Positions 24,171 through 34,020 of a stretch of 64,000 nt of DNA are shown here, piece after piece. Under the pieces are notes generated by a model, which was not told where the DNA came from, did no database searches, and worked only from the letters and a program-made list of their open reading frames with translations. This stretch comes from JANRKN01 sp033763435. Its GTDB lineage: Bacteria > Planctomycetota > Phycisphaerae > Phycisphaerales > UBA1924. Position numbers and translations under genes: made by a program. Each line of letters opens with the position of its first letter. The stretch's first letter is position 1. The stretch spans positions 1 through 64,000 of the forward strand of contig JANRKN010000128.1 of the NCBI GenBank assembly GCA_033763435.1. Direction: 5' to 3'.

Positions 24171-27055
24171 GATGCGCCTCCCTCGGTGCCGCCTTCAGCC
24201 ACCGCATCATCGCCCGACTCGCTGTCTGCCGTCGCGGCCTGCGCGAGGAACTTCTCGCCAAGGTACGCCGCAATGATCGGCTGATACTCCGCACGCACGG
24301 GGCGGCCCAGCTCCGTAAACTCACGCCGGCGCACGCGGCGCACCACCTCGCGCGCGGCATCGATGGCGTCCTCGATGTGCTTGGCGCCCCACCCGGCAAG
24401 CAGCAGATGCTCCGAATCCGCCGGTCTCTGGCGGGGCACCGCGATGTATCCGAGCGCCGGGATCGCTCCGGGCGGCAGCAGCTCGCGCGCCAGCACCGTA
24501 TAGAGCGGAAGCTGCAAGTCCATCCACGCGGGCGCGTTGCCCTTGGTCAAGTGCGTCTCGGCGGGCGGCTGGACTTCGTTGCCCGACTTGTAGTCGAGGA
24601 TCGCGATCTGGCCATCCGGGCCGCGGTCGATACGGTCGATCCGGCCGGTGATGGTCATGGGTGCGCCGTCGACCTCGAGCGCTGCGGGCGTGCGGGGAGA
24701 CCACTCGGTTTCGATGATCTCCCACCCCTGCGCTCGCCGGCGTGCCTGCCAATCCGCAAGCTCACGCAGGCGCTGTGCGGCAAACTCGATCTGCACTCGC
24801 ACGGCAGGCGAACGCGTCGTGCCGTACCGCTCTCCAGCGAGTCGGCGCACTTCGCGCTCGAGCGCCGCGGCAATCTGGTCGGCTCGATCACTTGCGCGGT
24901 CGGGACCCGCGCTGAAGCCCTTGAGCGCGTCGTGCACCAGCGTCCCAAAGGCCAGCGCGTCCAGCTCACGCACCCCCGGCACGATCTCCTCGACCTTGAG
25001 CACCCGCGCGAGGTAAAAGCGCAGAGGCGATTCGAGATAGAGCCGAAAGTCTGTGACGCGCATCGACGTCACGCTCTCGTCGGACTCTGCCGCCGGTCGC
25101 GCCGGGTCGATCCGGAACCGATCCGCGGCGCCTGCCTTCAGTGAACGAGTGAGCACCAGCGGCACGCCCCGATCCGCGCGAGGCTCGACGAATCTCGTCA
25201 CCCTCTCGGCGAGCGTCGGCCCATCGTCATCCAGCAGCAACCGGCTCGGCCAGAGAGGCGCCCCCTCCGCGTCGCGGCGCGCCGCGAGGATCACCACCTC
25301 ACGCCGGGGCGCGAGCATCTGCGCGAGGAGCGCGCGGTCGCGCGCGACAAGGTCCGCGTCCGTCGGCAGCGCGAGCGCACGGCGGACCGCCGGCGTCAGC
25401 AGCGGGTGCGCGGGCACGGGTGTCGGCACGCGGCCCTCGCTCACACCCGCGAGCACGAGCGCCTCCGAAGGATCCAGCGCAGACTCGAGCCAGCCGAGAG
25501 CCTCGATCTCATCCGGCACCTCGCCGCCAAGCGCCGCGTAGTCCGGCTCGTCGGGCAACGCAAGCCCCCGCCATTCCGAGACCAGCAGGGCGAGCGCTTC
25601 GGCGGGCGGAACTGGTGCGACATCGCACTCGGCGGGGATCGCGGCGCGGAGCGCGTCGACCACCACGCGAACCTGCTCCTGCCAGCGCCGCGGGCGTTCG
25701 GTCCAGAGCTCCCGCGCGAGTTCAATCGCCGCGTTGAGCAGCGCCGACGCGAGCCGATGAAAGGGCTGCGGCCTGAGGATGTCTGTCCGCAGCCGCGTGA
25801 GTTCGGCGATCAGAGGCGCAAGCTCAGCGTGCCGGCGCGCGACGTCGCTCAGCTCGGGAGCAACCTCACGGCGAGTGAGCCGATCGAGCGTCGCGAGCGG
25901 ATCAGCGGCGAGCATTGCCCGGCGTGCGAGCGCATCGGCCGCATCCGGGTGCGTGAGCAGCGCGCGAAGCGACTCCAACCCGCTCTCGATCAGATGCGCC
26001 GAGAGTGCCGAAACGAACTGAAAGAAGGGCTCGTGCGCGATGGGCACGCCCGCGGCCGAGCGAACCCGCACGGGCGCCGAGGGCCCCGCGCTGCGCTCGA
26101 GCGCCCGCTTCATGGGCGTGATCCAGCCGCTGTCGACAGCGGCAATCGCGACCGAGAGCCCGCGGGAAGCGCAGCGGATCGCCGCGGCCACCGCGTGCTC
26201 CGCGCCCTCGGCCGGATTGCCGGTAAAGACGATCGAGTCATCCGACGGTCGCACACCCGGCACGGGCGTCGCCCATGCGCGGGCGCTCACACAGCCGAAC
26301 TCGTCGAAGCGGTGCGCCTCACCAGCGGGGGCAGCGACCAGCGACACGATCCGCGCAGAGTTGGCCGAGAGCAAACGGCGCGGCAGCGCGGGGAGATCGA
26401 CGATACCCACCAGCGCGACAAGGTCATACGCCCGAGCGCAAGCGCCGCGAGAAAGCGCGTCGAGCCTGGCCCACTCGGGGTCGGCAAGGCTCATCGCTCC
26501 GAGCGTCGCGCAGGCGCGCTCCTGCACGCCAGCGGCGATCGTCCAGCGCGGAAGCTCATCGGGCGGCAGCTCGGGCACCGCTCCCAGCCGATCAACCGCA
26601 TCTCGGAAACGAAGACCGTGCCCCGCGAGCTCGCTGTGCGCCCGGATGAGCACGCGGGCGAACTCGGCCGCTCGGGCGTGCGTGTCGGGCGGGTGCGCGA
26701 TCAGCGGCGCGAGCGTCGCCCGGTCGGTTCGCAGGATCGCGTCGGCCCAGATCGAGAGCCGGAGCAGTGCGTCGGCGCGCGGGCGATCGGCAAGGCCCAG
26801 AAGCGCATCCTGCAACGGGCCGGGCGTCAGGAGCCTCGGGGCCGAGAGCAGGAGCCCTCGTTCGTCCGCAAGCCGCACGAGCTCCGCGAGCAGCAGTCGG
26901 CTCGCGCGCGAGCCGGGCAGAACGATCAGCGTCCGCGCGAGGTCCAGCTCGCCTCGGGGCGAGTACTCGAGGCCCAGCTCGACGAGCGCCTGCGCCGCCG
27001 CGGGCAGGGGCGGAGCGTCCCAGCCGAGAAACTGTCGATGGATGGGGAGAGCCAT
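24167..27055 (-). CDS. addB: AddB-type nuclease subunit (PD-(D/E)XK)
   Basis: This 962-residue partner of the AddA-like helicase has an inactive helicase-like N-terminal half without a Walker A Lys (LIVLPGSRASRLLLAELV) and a C-terminal RecB-family nuclease: TITGRIDRIDRGPDG, AILDYKSGNEV and MDLQLPLYTVL. The four cysteines that hold the iron-sulfur cluster of classical AddB are missing: the usual Cys before the nuclease is Ser in YLESPLRFYLA, and no Cys follows the nuclease motifs. The ATG at 27055 is chosen over an upstream in-frame start because TATCTT lies eight bases before it and the residues upstream look non-coding. It overlaps addA by four bases. Confidence 0.82.
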   Translation of the reverse strand: MALPIHRQFLGWDAPPLPAAAQALVELGLEYSPRGELDLARTLIVLPGSRASRLLLAELVRLADERGLLLSAPRLLTPGPLQDALLGLADRPRADALLRLSIWADAILRTDRATLAPLIAHPPDTHARAAEFARVLIRAHSELAGHGLRFRDAVDRLGAVPELPPDELPRWTIAAGVQERACATLGAMSLADPEWARLDALSRGACARAYDLVALVGIVDLPALPRRLLSANSARIVSLVAAPAGEAHRFDEFGCVSARAWATPVPGVRPSDDSIVFTGNPAEGAEHAVAAAIRCASRGLSVAIAAVDSGWITPMKRALERSAGPSAPVRVRSAAGVPIAHEPFFQFVSALSAHLIESGLESLRALLTHPDAADALARRAMLAADPLATLDRLTRREVAPELSDVARRHAELAPLIAELTRLRTDILRPQPFHRLASALLNAAIELARELWTERPRRWQEQVRVVVDALRAAIPAECDVAPVPPAEALALLVSEWRGLALPDEPDYAALGGEVPDEIEALGWLESALDPSEALVLAGVSEGRVPTPVPAHPLLTPAVRRALALPTDADLVARDRALLAQMLAPRREVVILAARRDAEGAPLWPSRLLLDDDGPTLAERVTRFVEPRADRGVPLVLTRSLKAGAADRFRIDPARPAAESDESVTSMRVTDFRLYLESPLRFYLARVLKVEEIVPGVRELDALAFGTLVHDALKGFSAGPDRASDRADQIAAALEREVRRLAGERYGTTRSPAVRVQIEFAAQRLRELADWQARRRAQGWEIIETEWSPRTPAALEVDGAPMTITGRIDRIDRGPDGQIAILDYKSGNEVQPPAETHLTKGNAPAWMDLQLPLYTVLARELLPPGAIPALGYIAVPRQRPADSEHLLLAGWGAKHIEDAIDAAREVVRRVRRREFTELGRPVRAEYQPIIAAYLGEKFLAQAATADSESGDDAVAEGGTEGGAS

Positions 27056-27063
27056 CAAAGTCC

Positions 27064-27069
27064 AAGATA
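27064..27069 (-). promoter_or_regulatory. -10-like TATCTT eight bases before the addB start
   Basis: On the minus strand TATCTT is followed by exactly eight bases and the ATG at 27055. No ribosome site is present. It is the same arrangement as at nuoA, the lipoprotein gene at 10519 and ribH. Confidence 0.45.
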
Positions 27070-27137
27070 TCAGGCCAGCGCCAGAGTTTCCGGACCGATG
27101 CGCCGCCGATGCGTCAGTCATGCGCCTGGGAAGAGCG

Positions 27138-27155
27138 CTGACAGCATGGTGTCAG
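27138..27155. promoter_or_regulatory. Inverted repeat CTGACA-6-TGTCAG between addB and hrpA
   Basis: This perfect six-base inverted repeat with a six-base centre lies in the divergent region of the DNA repair operon and hrpA. It could be an operator for either direction. No matching regulator is identified. Confidence 0.3.
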
Positions 27156-27212
27156 TGCCCTCCCACGGGAACGGCACTTGCCTCTTGACACCGGCGGGCG
27201 GACAGTGGAGGC

Positions 27213-30200
27213 GTGGAACGAGGCGCGGATCATGAATTCTCAGTACGGCTACGGGACCTGCTCGCCCGCGCGGACGGCGCGATGGCGGCGGACCGTCAGC
27301 GCCTGCGCGCGCGACTGCGGGGCCTCGAGCGGTCGGGCCGGCACCAGCCGGGCCTGCTCGACCATCTCGCGCGCGAGATCGATGAGTCGGTCAAGCGCCG
27401 CGAGCAGCGTGAGGCGCGGCTTCCCAAACCCAAACTGAATCAGGCGCTGCCGGTCACCGCGCGGGCGGACGAGATCGCCGAGTCGATTCGCGCTCATCAG
27501 GTGGTGGTGGTCTGCGGCGAGACGGGATCGGGCAAGACGACGCAGCTCCCGCAGATCTGCCTGCGCATCGGGCGGGGCGCCGCGGGCATGATTGGGCACA
27601 CCCAGCCCAGGCGCCTGGCGGCGCGGACGGTCGCGGAGCGCATCGCCGAGGAACTCGACACGCCGTTTGGACCGCACGGGCTCGTCGGGTACAAGGTGCG
27701 CTTCGGCGACGAAACGTCGGGCTCGACGCTCGTCAAGCTCATGACCGACGGCATTCTGCTGTCGGAAACTCAGAGCGACCGGGACCTTGCCGCGTATGAC
27801 ACCATCATCATCGACGAGGCGCACGAGCGCTCGCTGAACATCGACTTCCTGCTGGGCTACTTGCGCCAGTTGCTCCCACGCCGGCCTGACCTGAAGGTGA
27901 TCGTGACCTCGGCGACGATCGATCCCAAGCGATTCAGCGAGCACTTCGGGGGCCCGGCACGCTGCCCGGTGATCGAGGTCTCGGGGCGCACGTATCCGGT
28001 CGAGATCCGCTATCGCCCGATGGAAGAGCGCGAGCGCGACGACTTTGAGCAGAACGAAGAATTCGCGATTCTCGACGCGGTAGATGAGCTTGCGAGGCTG
28101 CCCAAGGGCGATGTACTGGTGTTCCTGCCGGGCGAGCGAGAGATCCGCAACACGGCCGAGGCGCTGCGCAAGCATGCGCATGCAGGGATGGAGATTCTGC
28201 CGCTGTTCGCGAGACTGAGCGCGCAGGACCAGATGAAGGTGTTCCACCCGAGCGGCTCGGCGCGGCGGGTGGTGCTCGCGACGAACGTCGCGGAGACCTC
28301 GCTGACCGTGCCGGGGATTCGGTACGTCGTCGACACGGGCCTCGCGCGGATCAGCCGGTACAGCCCGCGGAGCAAGGTGCAGAGGCTGCCGATCGAGGCG
28401 ATCTCGCAGGCCTCGGCGAACCAGCGCTCGGGGCGCTGCGGGCGCGTGGCCGAGGGCGTCGCGATCCGGCTGTACTCTGAAGAGGATTTCCGCGCCCGCG
28501 CGGCGTTCACCGATCCCGAGATTCTCCGTACGAGCCTCGCGGCCGTGATTCTGAGGATGAAGTCGCTTCACCTGGGCGCGGTCGAAAGCTTTCCGTTCAT
28601 CGAGCCGCCGGACTCTCGCTCGATCAAGGACGGCTATGAGACGCTGTTCGAGCTGGGCGCGATCGATCAACCCGACGGCACGGGCGAGCTGACCGAAGTC
28701 GGGCGGGGCCTGGCGCGCCTGCCGGTCGATCCCAAGGTCGGGCGCATGATCCTCGCGGCCGACCGGGAGGGCGCGATGGAAGAGGTGCTGCCGATCGCGG
28801 CGGCGCTATCGATCCAGGATCCGCGCGATCGGCCGATGGAGAAGCAGGAGGCCGCGGACCAGGCGCAACAGGAGTTCAGGCATCCCGAGTCAGACTTCCT
28901 GACGCTCCTGAACATCTGGAGGCGTTTCCGCGAGAACAGCGAGCGGCTGAGCCACAGCAAGGTGCGGGCGTGGTGCCGCGACAGCTTTCTTTCGTACACG
29001 CGGATGCGCGAGTGGCTGGAGACGTTCCATCAGCTCCGCGAGATCGCGGGCGATCTGGGGCTGCGATTCAACGGCAAGCCCGCGAGCGACGACGCGGTGC
29101 ACCGCGCGCTGCTGACGGGGCTGATTGGCAACATCGCCAGCCGCAACGAGGCAGACGGGGGCTTTGACTATCTCGCGCCGCGCGGGAACAAGGTGCAGAT
29201 CTTCCCGGGCAGCGTCCTGTTCAAGAAGGGCCCCAAGTGGATCGTCGCGGGGGAGGTGGTGCAGACGACGCGGACATACGCGCGCACGCTGGCGAAGATC
29301 AAGCCGGAGTGGATCGAGGAGCTCGCGCCGCACCTGATCAAGCGGAGTTTCTCGGATATCCACTGGCAGCGCGAGAGCGGCCAGGTGTGCGCGTTCGAGC
29401 GCGTCACAGTGCTCGGGATGACGATCGTCCCGCGCCGACGCGTGCACTATGGCCCGATGAACCCCGCGCACGCGCGCGAGCTGTTCATCCATCACGCGCT
29501 CGTCGAGGGCGAGATCTCGACCGAGGGCTCGTTCGCGGTGCACAACCGGCAGGTGATGGAGAAGGCCCGCAGCATCGAGGCGCGCCTGCGCCGGCAGGAC
29601 GTGCTGAGCGAGAACACCGCGAGGTTTGCGTTCTTTGACGCGCGTGTGCCCGCGGAGGTGTACTCGGCGGGGGCGTTTGAGCAGTGGCGCAAAGAGGCCG
29701 AGCGGAAGAACCCGCGCGTGCTGTGCATGGGCCTCGAGCACGTGCTGAGGCCCGACCTTGTGCAGGAGGCCGGTGGGGATCGGTTCCCTGACTCGGTGGA
29801 TCTGGGGTCAGCGGGCGCGCCGTGCCGGACGACGCTCGAGTATGTCATGGACCCGGGCAGCGAGCGCGACGGGATCATCGCGACGGTTCCTTTGGAGAGC
29901 CTCGCGCAGCTTGAGCCCGCGCGGTGCGAATGGCTGGTACCGGGGATGGTGTTTGAGAAGGTGCACCATCTGCTGCGGACGCTGCCCAAGGCTCAGCGTC
30001 AGGCACTGGGCGGGGGGAGCAGCAATCAGGTCACGGGCCCGCTGCGGACACTGGCCGAGGAACTCGCGCAGGTGATGACGTTCGGCCAGGGAACGCTGAC
30101 GGGTGCGATGAGCGAGGCGATCCGCGTGCTCAAGGGCGTCGATGTGCCGCGCGAGGCGTGGAACGTCTCGGGCGTGCCGGGGTATCTGATGCTGACGCTG

Positions 30201-31334
30201 CGGGTGGTCGATCAGCACGGGAAAGAGCTCGCAGCTGGAAGCGATATCGAGGAGATTCAAGGCCGGCTCGCGGGGCGCGCGCGGCGAGCGCTCGAAGGCT
30301 TGGCGCGCAAAGAATTCGCGCGGGAGGGCATCACCTCGTGGGACTTTGAACCGTTGCCCGAAACCTTCGAAACCCAGCGAGGCGGAACCAAGGTCGTCGG
30401 CTACCCGGCGCTGGCCGACGCGGGCGAGAGCGTGAGCCTGACGCTCGCGACCTCGCGCGAAGAGGCCGAAGCATCAACGCGGCGCGGGCTCGTGAGGCTG
30501 TTCGTGCTCGCGGCGAAAGACGAGCTGGTGTACCGCATCCGGCTTCTGCCGGACGACATGTTCAAGCACTACGCGGCGCTCGGGCCCGCGGCCGAGCTTC
30601 GCGGCGATCTCATGGACCTGATCGCCGAGCAGGCGTTCCTCGCGGGCCAGCCGACGATCCGCTCCCGCCAGGACTTTGAGACGCGCCAGACACAATGCTG
30701 GGGCAAGATGGGCAGCGTCGCGATGGAGGTCGGCAACCTCGCGGCCTCGGTGCTCGCGCTGCGCCAGCAGATTGCCGGGCGCATGGGCGCGGGCGTGCCA
30801 CGCACATGGGCGGCATCGGTCGCGGACATCCGCGAGCACAGCGCGTTTCTGATGCCGCCAAGGTTCCTGAAGCACGTCGAGATCGCGCGGCTCAAGCAGT
30901 ATCCGCGCTATCTCGAGGCGGTCCGCAGACGACTCGAGAAGCTCCGCGAGGGCGGGGCTGCGAAAGAAGCGCGCGGCCTCACCGAGATCGCCGGCCCCTG
31001 GAAGCGCTGGACCGCGTGGGTCGCGCAGACCCACGGCAAGGCGCTCAAGCTCCATCAAGACTCCGGCGAACCAAGCGAATCGCCCACGTCTGGCACGGGA
31101 AAGACCGGCCTGCTCCCCGCCCAGCGCGGCAAAAGAGGTGCCGTGGTGGTGCCGACCGATGCCGCGGCATGGGCGATGCTCCCCGGATCCATGTCGCCCG
31201 AGGTCTCATCGTACCGATGGATGCTCGAAGAACTGAGAGTGAGCTTGTTTGCCCAAGAACTCGGCACCGCGATGCCCATCTCGCCTAAGCGCCTTGACGA
31301 AGCCTGGGCCAAGGTCGTCGTGGCGCAGGCGTGA
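27213..31334 (+). CDS. hrpA: ATP-dependent RNA helicase HrpA
   Basis: This 1373-residue DEAH-box RNA helicase is similar in length to Escherichia coli HrpA (about 1300). Motifs in order are CGETGSGKTTQLPQ (Walker A, about residue 100), TQPRRLAARTVA, DEAHERS, TSATID, FLPGEREI, ATNVAETSLTVPGIRYVVD and QRSGRCGRV. Helicase-associated and OB-type domains follow, then the long HrpA-specific C-terminal region with QVMEKARSIEARLRRQD. HrpA helps resolve stalled or collided ribosomes in Escherichia coli. The start at GTG 27213 is tentative, with GGAGG almost touching it; an ATG at 27282 is possible. The gene is divergent from addB and convergent with the metal permease genes six bases away. Confidence 0.93.
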   Translation: MERGADHEFSVRLRDLLARADGAMAADRQRLRARLRGLERSGRHQPGLLDHLAREIDESVKRREQREARLPKPKLNQALPVTARADEIAESIRAHQVVVVCGETGSGKTTQLPQICLRIGRGAAGMIGHTQPRRLAARTVAERIAEELDTPFGPHGLVGYKVRFGDETSGSTLVKLMTDGILLSETQSDRDLAAYDTIIIDEAHERSLNIDFLLGYLRQLLPRRPDLKVIVTSATIDPKRFSEHFGGPARCPVIEVSGRTYPVEIRYRPMEERERDDFEQNEEFAILDAVDELARLPKGDVLVFLPGEREIRNTAEALRKHAHAGMEILPLFARLSAQDQMKVFHPSGSARRVVLATNVAETSLTVPGIRYVVDTGLARISRYSPRSKVQRLPIEAISQASANQRSGRCGRVAEGVAIRLYSEEDFRARAAFTDPEILRTSLAAVILRMKSLHLGAVESFPFIEPPDSRSIKDGYETLFELGAIDQPDGTGELTEVGRGLARLPVDPKVGRMILAADREGAMEEVLPIAAALSIQDPRDRPMEKQEAADQAQQEFRHPESDFLTLLNIWRRFRENSERLSHSKVRAWCRDSFLSYTRMREWLETFHQLREIAGDLGLRFNGKPASDDAVHRALLTGLIGNIASRNEADGGFDYLAPRGNKVQIFPGSVLFKKGPKWIVAGEVVQTTRTYARTLAKIKPEWIEELAPHLIKRSFSDIHWQRESGQVCAFERVTVLGMTIVPRRRVHYGPMNPAHARELFIHHALVEGEISTEGSFAVHNRQVMEKARSIEARLRRQDVLSENTARFAFFDARVPAEVYSAGAFEQWRKEAERKNPRVLCMGLEHVLRPDLVQEAGGDRFPDSVDLGSAGAPCRTTLEYVMDPGSERDGIIATVPLESLAQLEPARCEWLVPGMVFEKVHHLLRTLPKAQRQALGGGSSNQVTGPLRTLAEELAQVMTFGQGTLTGAMSEAIRVLKGVDVPREAWNVSGVPGYLMLTLRVVDQHGKELAAGSDIEEIQGRLAGRARRALEGLARKEFAREGITSWDFEPLPETFETQRGGTKVVGYPALADAGESVSLTLATSREEAEASTRRGLVRLFVLAAKDELVYRIRLLPDDMFKHYAALGPAAELRGDLMDLIAEQAFLAGQPTIRSRQDFETRQTQCWGKMGSVAMEVGNLAASVLALRQQIAGRMGAGVPRTWAASVADIREHSAFLMPPRFLKHVEIARLKQYPRYLEAVRRRLEKLREGGAAKEARGLTEIAGPWKRWTAWVAQTHGKALKLHQDSGEPSESPTSGTGKTGLLPAQRGKRGAVVVPTDAAAWAMLPGSMSPEVSSYRWMLEELRVSLFAQELGTAMPISPKRLDEAWAKVVVAQA

Positions 31335-31340
31335 GGCGCG

Positions 31341-32672
31341 TCAGGGAATCTGCTTGCCGTGCGGGTCGCTCGGCGCCCGAAGCTCGTCGCTGAGCTTCTC
31401 CTGCAGCGTGGGCGAGAGAAAATGCTCCGTCGCGTGGGCGGGCTTGTGGACGCGGCCCGGGTCTTTGCCAACGGCCGTCGCGAGGTAGGTTTCCCAAAGC
31501 CGATGCCCGCGCACGACCGCGCGTGCCTCATCAAGCCCGCGCGAGGTCAGCACGAGCCCGCGCGCCGGATCGTCGGCCACGAGGCCCTGGCGCTTGAGCA
31601 GCGCGAGCACCCAGCGCCCCGAGCGCGGCGCGTGCGCGCGATGAAGCAGGTGTTCGTGCGCGAGTGGCGCGGAAGCCTCCGACTCGTGCGCGCGGTAGAG
31701 AAGGCCGAGCAAGTCCTCGCGAGTGATCCGCAGACCGAGCCGCAGCTGCCGGAGCGCCTTGGCGACCAGCCCCTGCGAAGGAGAGAAGACCACCGCAACG
31801 ATGAACAGGCCGAGAGCGACGCTGGCGATCATGCCGGCGACGGAGGTATTCAGCATGACGGCCAATGCGTATCCCATCACGGCCGAAAGCGCCGCGATGA
31901 GCGCGCTCAGCAGCAGCATGGTGCGCAGGCGGTCGGTCAGCAGGTGCGCGGTGGCGCCGGGGGCGACGAGCATCGCGATCACGAGAATCGAACCTACGGC
32001 CTCGAAGGACGCGACCGTCGTCGCGGCGACGAGCGTCATGAGCCCGTAGTGAACGACGGCCGCGGAGATGCCCAGCGTCGTCGCGAGGGCCGGGTCGAAG
32101 CAGACCAGCTTGAGCTCCTTGTAGAACAGCACGATGAGGCCGAGGGTGAGCGCAAGAATGGCGCCAAGTGTGACGAACGCACGCGGCAGCTCAAGCCCTC
32201 CGATCGAGAGTGTGTCGAACGGCGTGAACTCGATGAGGCCGTAGAGCACGCAGCCCGGGTCCAGATCGACATCGCGCGCGGCAAAGGTGATCATCAGGAC
32301 GCCCAGAGCAAACAGCGTTGTGAACACCACGCCCAGCGCAGAGTCTTCGGAGACTTTGCCGAAGCGATTGAGACCCGCCGAGAGAACGGCGGTCAGCACG
32401 CCGACAGCCAGCGCGCCCGCGAACATCGCCACAGGCGAGCGCGTTCCTGTGAGAATGAACGCGAGTGCAAGACCGGGCAGGATCGCGTGCGAGATCGCAT
32501 CGCCCAGCAGGGCCATCCGCCGAAGCACCAGGAAACAGCCGACGAGCCCGCACGCGACGCAGCACGCGATCGCGGTCGCGACGATCCAGACGTCGTCGGC
32601 GCGTACGCCGTAGGACCCGAGCCGGAAGAGGCTCGTGTCGGCAAGCAGAAACTGGCCGATCGTGAAACTCAT
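31341..32672 (-). CDS. Metal ABC permease 2 fused to a DtxR-like domain
   Basis: This 443-residue protein starts with an ABC-3 family permease (about residues 1-285, eight or nine helices, GDAISHAILPGLALAF near 60 and LFYKELKLVCFDP near 185), which transports manganese, zinc or iron. Residues about 310-443 form a winged-helix plus dimerisation domain as in MntR/DtxR: RLGLRITREDLLGLLYR, VLALLKRQGLV, HRLWETYL, the ligand-like HKPAHATEHFL and a PHGKQIP end. His, Glu, His, Glu and His fall at the metal-ligand positions of DtxR, with His replacing Cys102. The ATG at 32672 overlaps the previous permease stop. The layout recalls the YtgC-YtgR fusion of Chlamydia, in which the regulator part is released. 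Confidence 0.88.
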   Translation of the reverse strand: MSFTIGQFLLADTSLFRLGSYGVRADDVWIVATAIACCVACGLVGCFLVLRRMALLGDAISHAILPGLALAFILTGTRSPVAMFAGALAVGVLTAVLSAGLNRFGKVSEDSALGVVFTTLFALGVLMITFAARDVDLDPGCVLYGLIEFTPFDTLSIGGLELPRAFVTLGAILALTLGLIVLFYKELKLVCFDPALATTLGISAAVVHYGLMTLVAATTVASFEAVGSILVIAMLVAPGATAHLLTDRLRTMLLLSALIAALSAVMGYALAVMLNTSVAGMIASVALGLFIVAVVFSPSQGLVAKALRQLRLGLRITREDLLGLLYRAHESEASAPLAHEHLLHRAHAPRSGRWVLALLKRQGLVADDPARGLVLTSRGLDEARAVVRGHRLWETYLATAVGKDPGRVHKPAHATEHFLSPTLQEKLSDELRAPSDPHGKQIP

Positions 32673-33997
32673 GACAGCGCGGACCCTCTGAGCGCGTGCG
32701 GCGAAGCGGGCACACCGGGCGGCACCTGACCCTCGAGGCGCGCCTCGAGCTCGGCCAGCACCTCGGGCGGCAGCACGTGTTCGAGCCGGTCGGCATCGCG
32801 ATCGACATGGTCGGGCGCGATGTCGGCGTGGTGGATCAGATACAGCTCCCACAGGCGATGGGCCCGCACCGTCCGAGCCGCGGCAGCCTGGCCCTGGCCG
32901 GTCAAGCGATACTCGCCCGCGGCCGACTGGATGAGGCCGAGCGCCTCAGCGCGCTCGAAGGGCCTTCGCGGCTCGTCGTGGTGCGCCGGGCCCGCGCCAA
33001 GATCGGCGGCACGGAAGGCTGCGCCGAAGTCTCCGCGCGGCTCGAGGTGCTCATAGGCGTCGCGGAGGAGGTTCTGGATCGCGATCCGCCGCCGGAGCCG
33101 GACGCGTCGGACGAGGTCGGCGAGCAGGCCGCGCTTGGGCGCCGCGAGAAGCGACACGAGAAAGAGCGCCGAGGCGCAGAGGACCACGAGTGGGCCGGTG
33201 GGCCAGCCACGGGAGAGGACGCCCGCGGGCGCGGGCAGGGTGGCGCTCAGGACGGTGCCCAGCAGACCTGAGGCACCACCGAAGAGCGCGGCCAGCAGCA
33301 GCATCGTCGGCAGGCGATTCGTCCAGAACCGCGCCGCGACCGCGGGGATCACCAGCAGCGCAACGACCAGCACCACGCCCACCGCCGGCAGACCCGCGAC
33401 GGTGCAGACGCAGATCAGCGTCATCAGCGCGAGGTCGATCGCAAGCGCGGGCCAGCCCTGCGCCACGGCAAAGTCGCGGTCGAACACCGTGAGCTTCAGT
33501 TCCTTGTACAGGAGCGCAACGACAAGCGTGATCGTGAGCGCGACGGCGAAGATGAACGTCGCGTCGGACCCGACCATGCTCGCGGCCTTGCCGAAGATGA
33601 AGCTGTCGAGGCCCGCGCGGTTGCCCGTCGGCTGGTTCTGGATGATCCGCGAAAGCACGATGCCCAGCCCGAAGAACCCGCCGATGGCGATCGCGATCGC
33701 GGCATCTTCCTTGATGCGGGTGCGGGCCTTCACGACCGCGACAAAGGCCGCGGCAAGCACGCCCGCCGCGAGGGCGCCCGCGAGGAAGGCCGGAAAGCTG
33801 CGATCGCCCACGACGAAGTACGCGACGCACAGGCCTGGGAGCGCCGCGTGCGCGACGGCGTCACCGATCAGCGCGCGCCGACGGAGCACCGCGAACGACC
33901 CAACGAGCCCCGCGGCCACGCCCAGCGCAGCCGTGCCCAGCAGCACGACGCGCGTGTTCGGATCCTGGAGCGTGATGAGTCGGAGAAGTTCGGACAT
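32669..33997 (-). CDS. Metal ABC permease 1 fused to a DtxR-like domain
   Basis: This 442-residue permease of the ABC-3 family (MSELLRLITLQDPNTRVVLLG start; GDAVAHAALPGLCVAYF; LYKELKLTVFDRDFA) carries a C-terminal winged-helix and DtxR-type dimerisation domain from about residue 295 (RRIAIQNLLRDAYEHLE, ALGLIQSAAGEYRLT, HRLWELYLIHHAD, DADRLEHVLPPEV). At the metal-ligand positions it keeps His/Glu and Glu/His but has Asp where DtxR has His98 and Cys102. The ATG at 33997 gives the family start; an ATG at 34021 overlaps the ATPase stop (ATGA) and would add eight residues. It overlaps permease 2 by four bases, so both are made together, probably as a heterodimer. Confidence 0.88.
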   Translation of the reverse strand: MSELLRLITLQDPNTRVVLLGTAALGVAAGLVGSFAVLRRRALIGDAVAHAALPGLCVAYFVVGDRSFPAFLAGALAAGVLAAAFVAVVKARTRIKEDAAIAIAIGGFFGLGIVLSRIIQNQPTGNRAGLDSFIFGKAASMVGSDATFIFAVALTITLVVALLYKELKLTVFDRDFAVAQGWPALAIDLALMTLICVCTVAGLPAVGVVLVVALLVIPAVAARFWTNRLPTMLLLAALFGGASGLLGTVLSATLPAPAGVLSRGWPTGPLVVLCASALFLVSLLAAPKRGLLADLVRRVRLRRRIAIQNLLRDAYEHLEPRGDFGAAFRAADLGAGPAHHDEPRRPFERAEALGLIQSAAGEYRLTGQGQAAAARTVRAHRLWELYLIHHADIAPDHVDRDADRLEHVLPPEVLAELEARLEGQVPPGVPASPHALRGSALS

Positions 33998-34020
33998 GGT
34001 GGGAACACACGAAGCGCACA

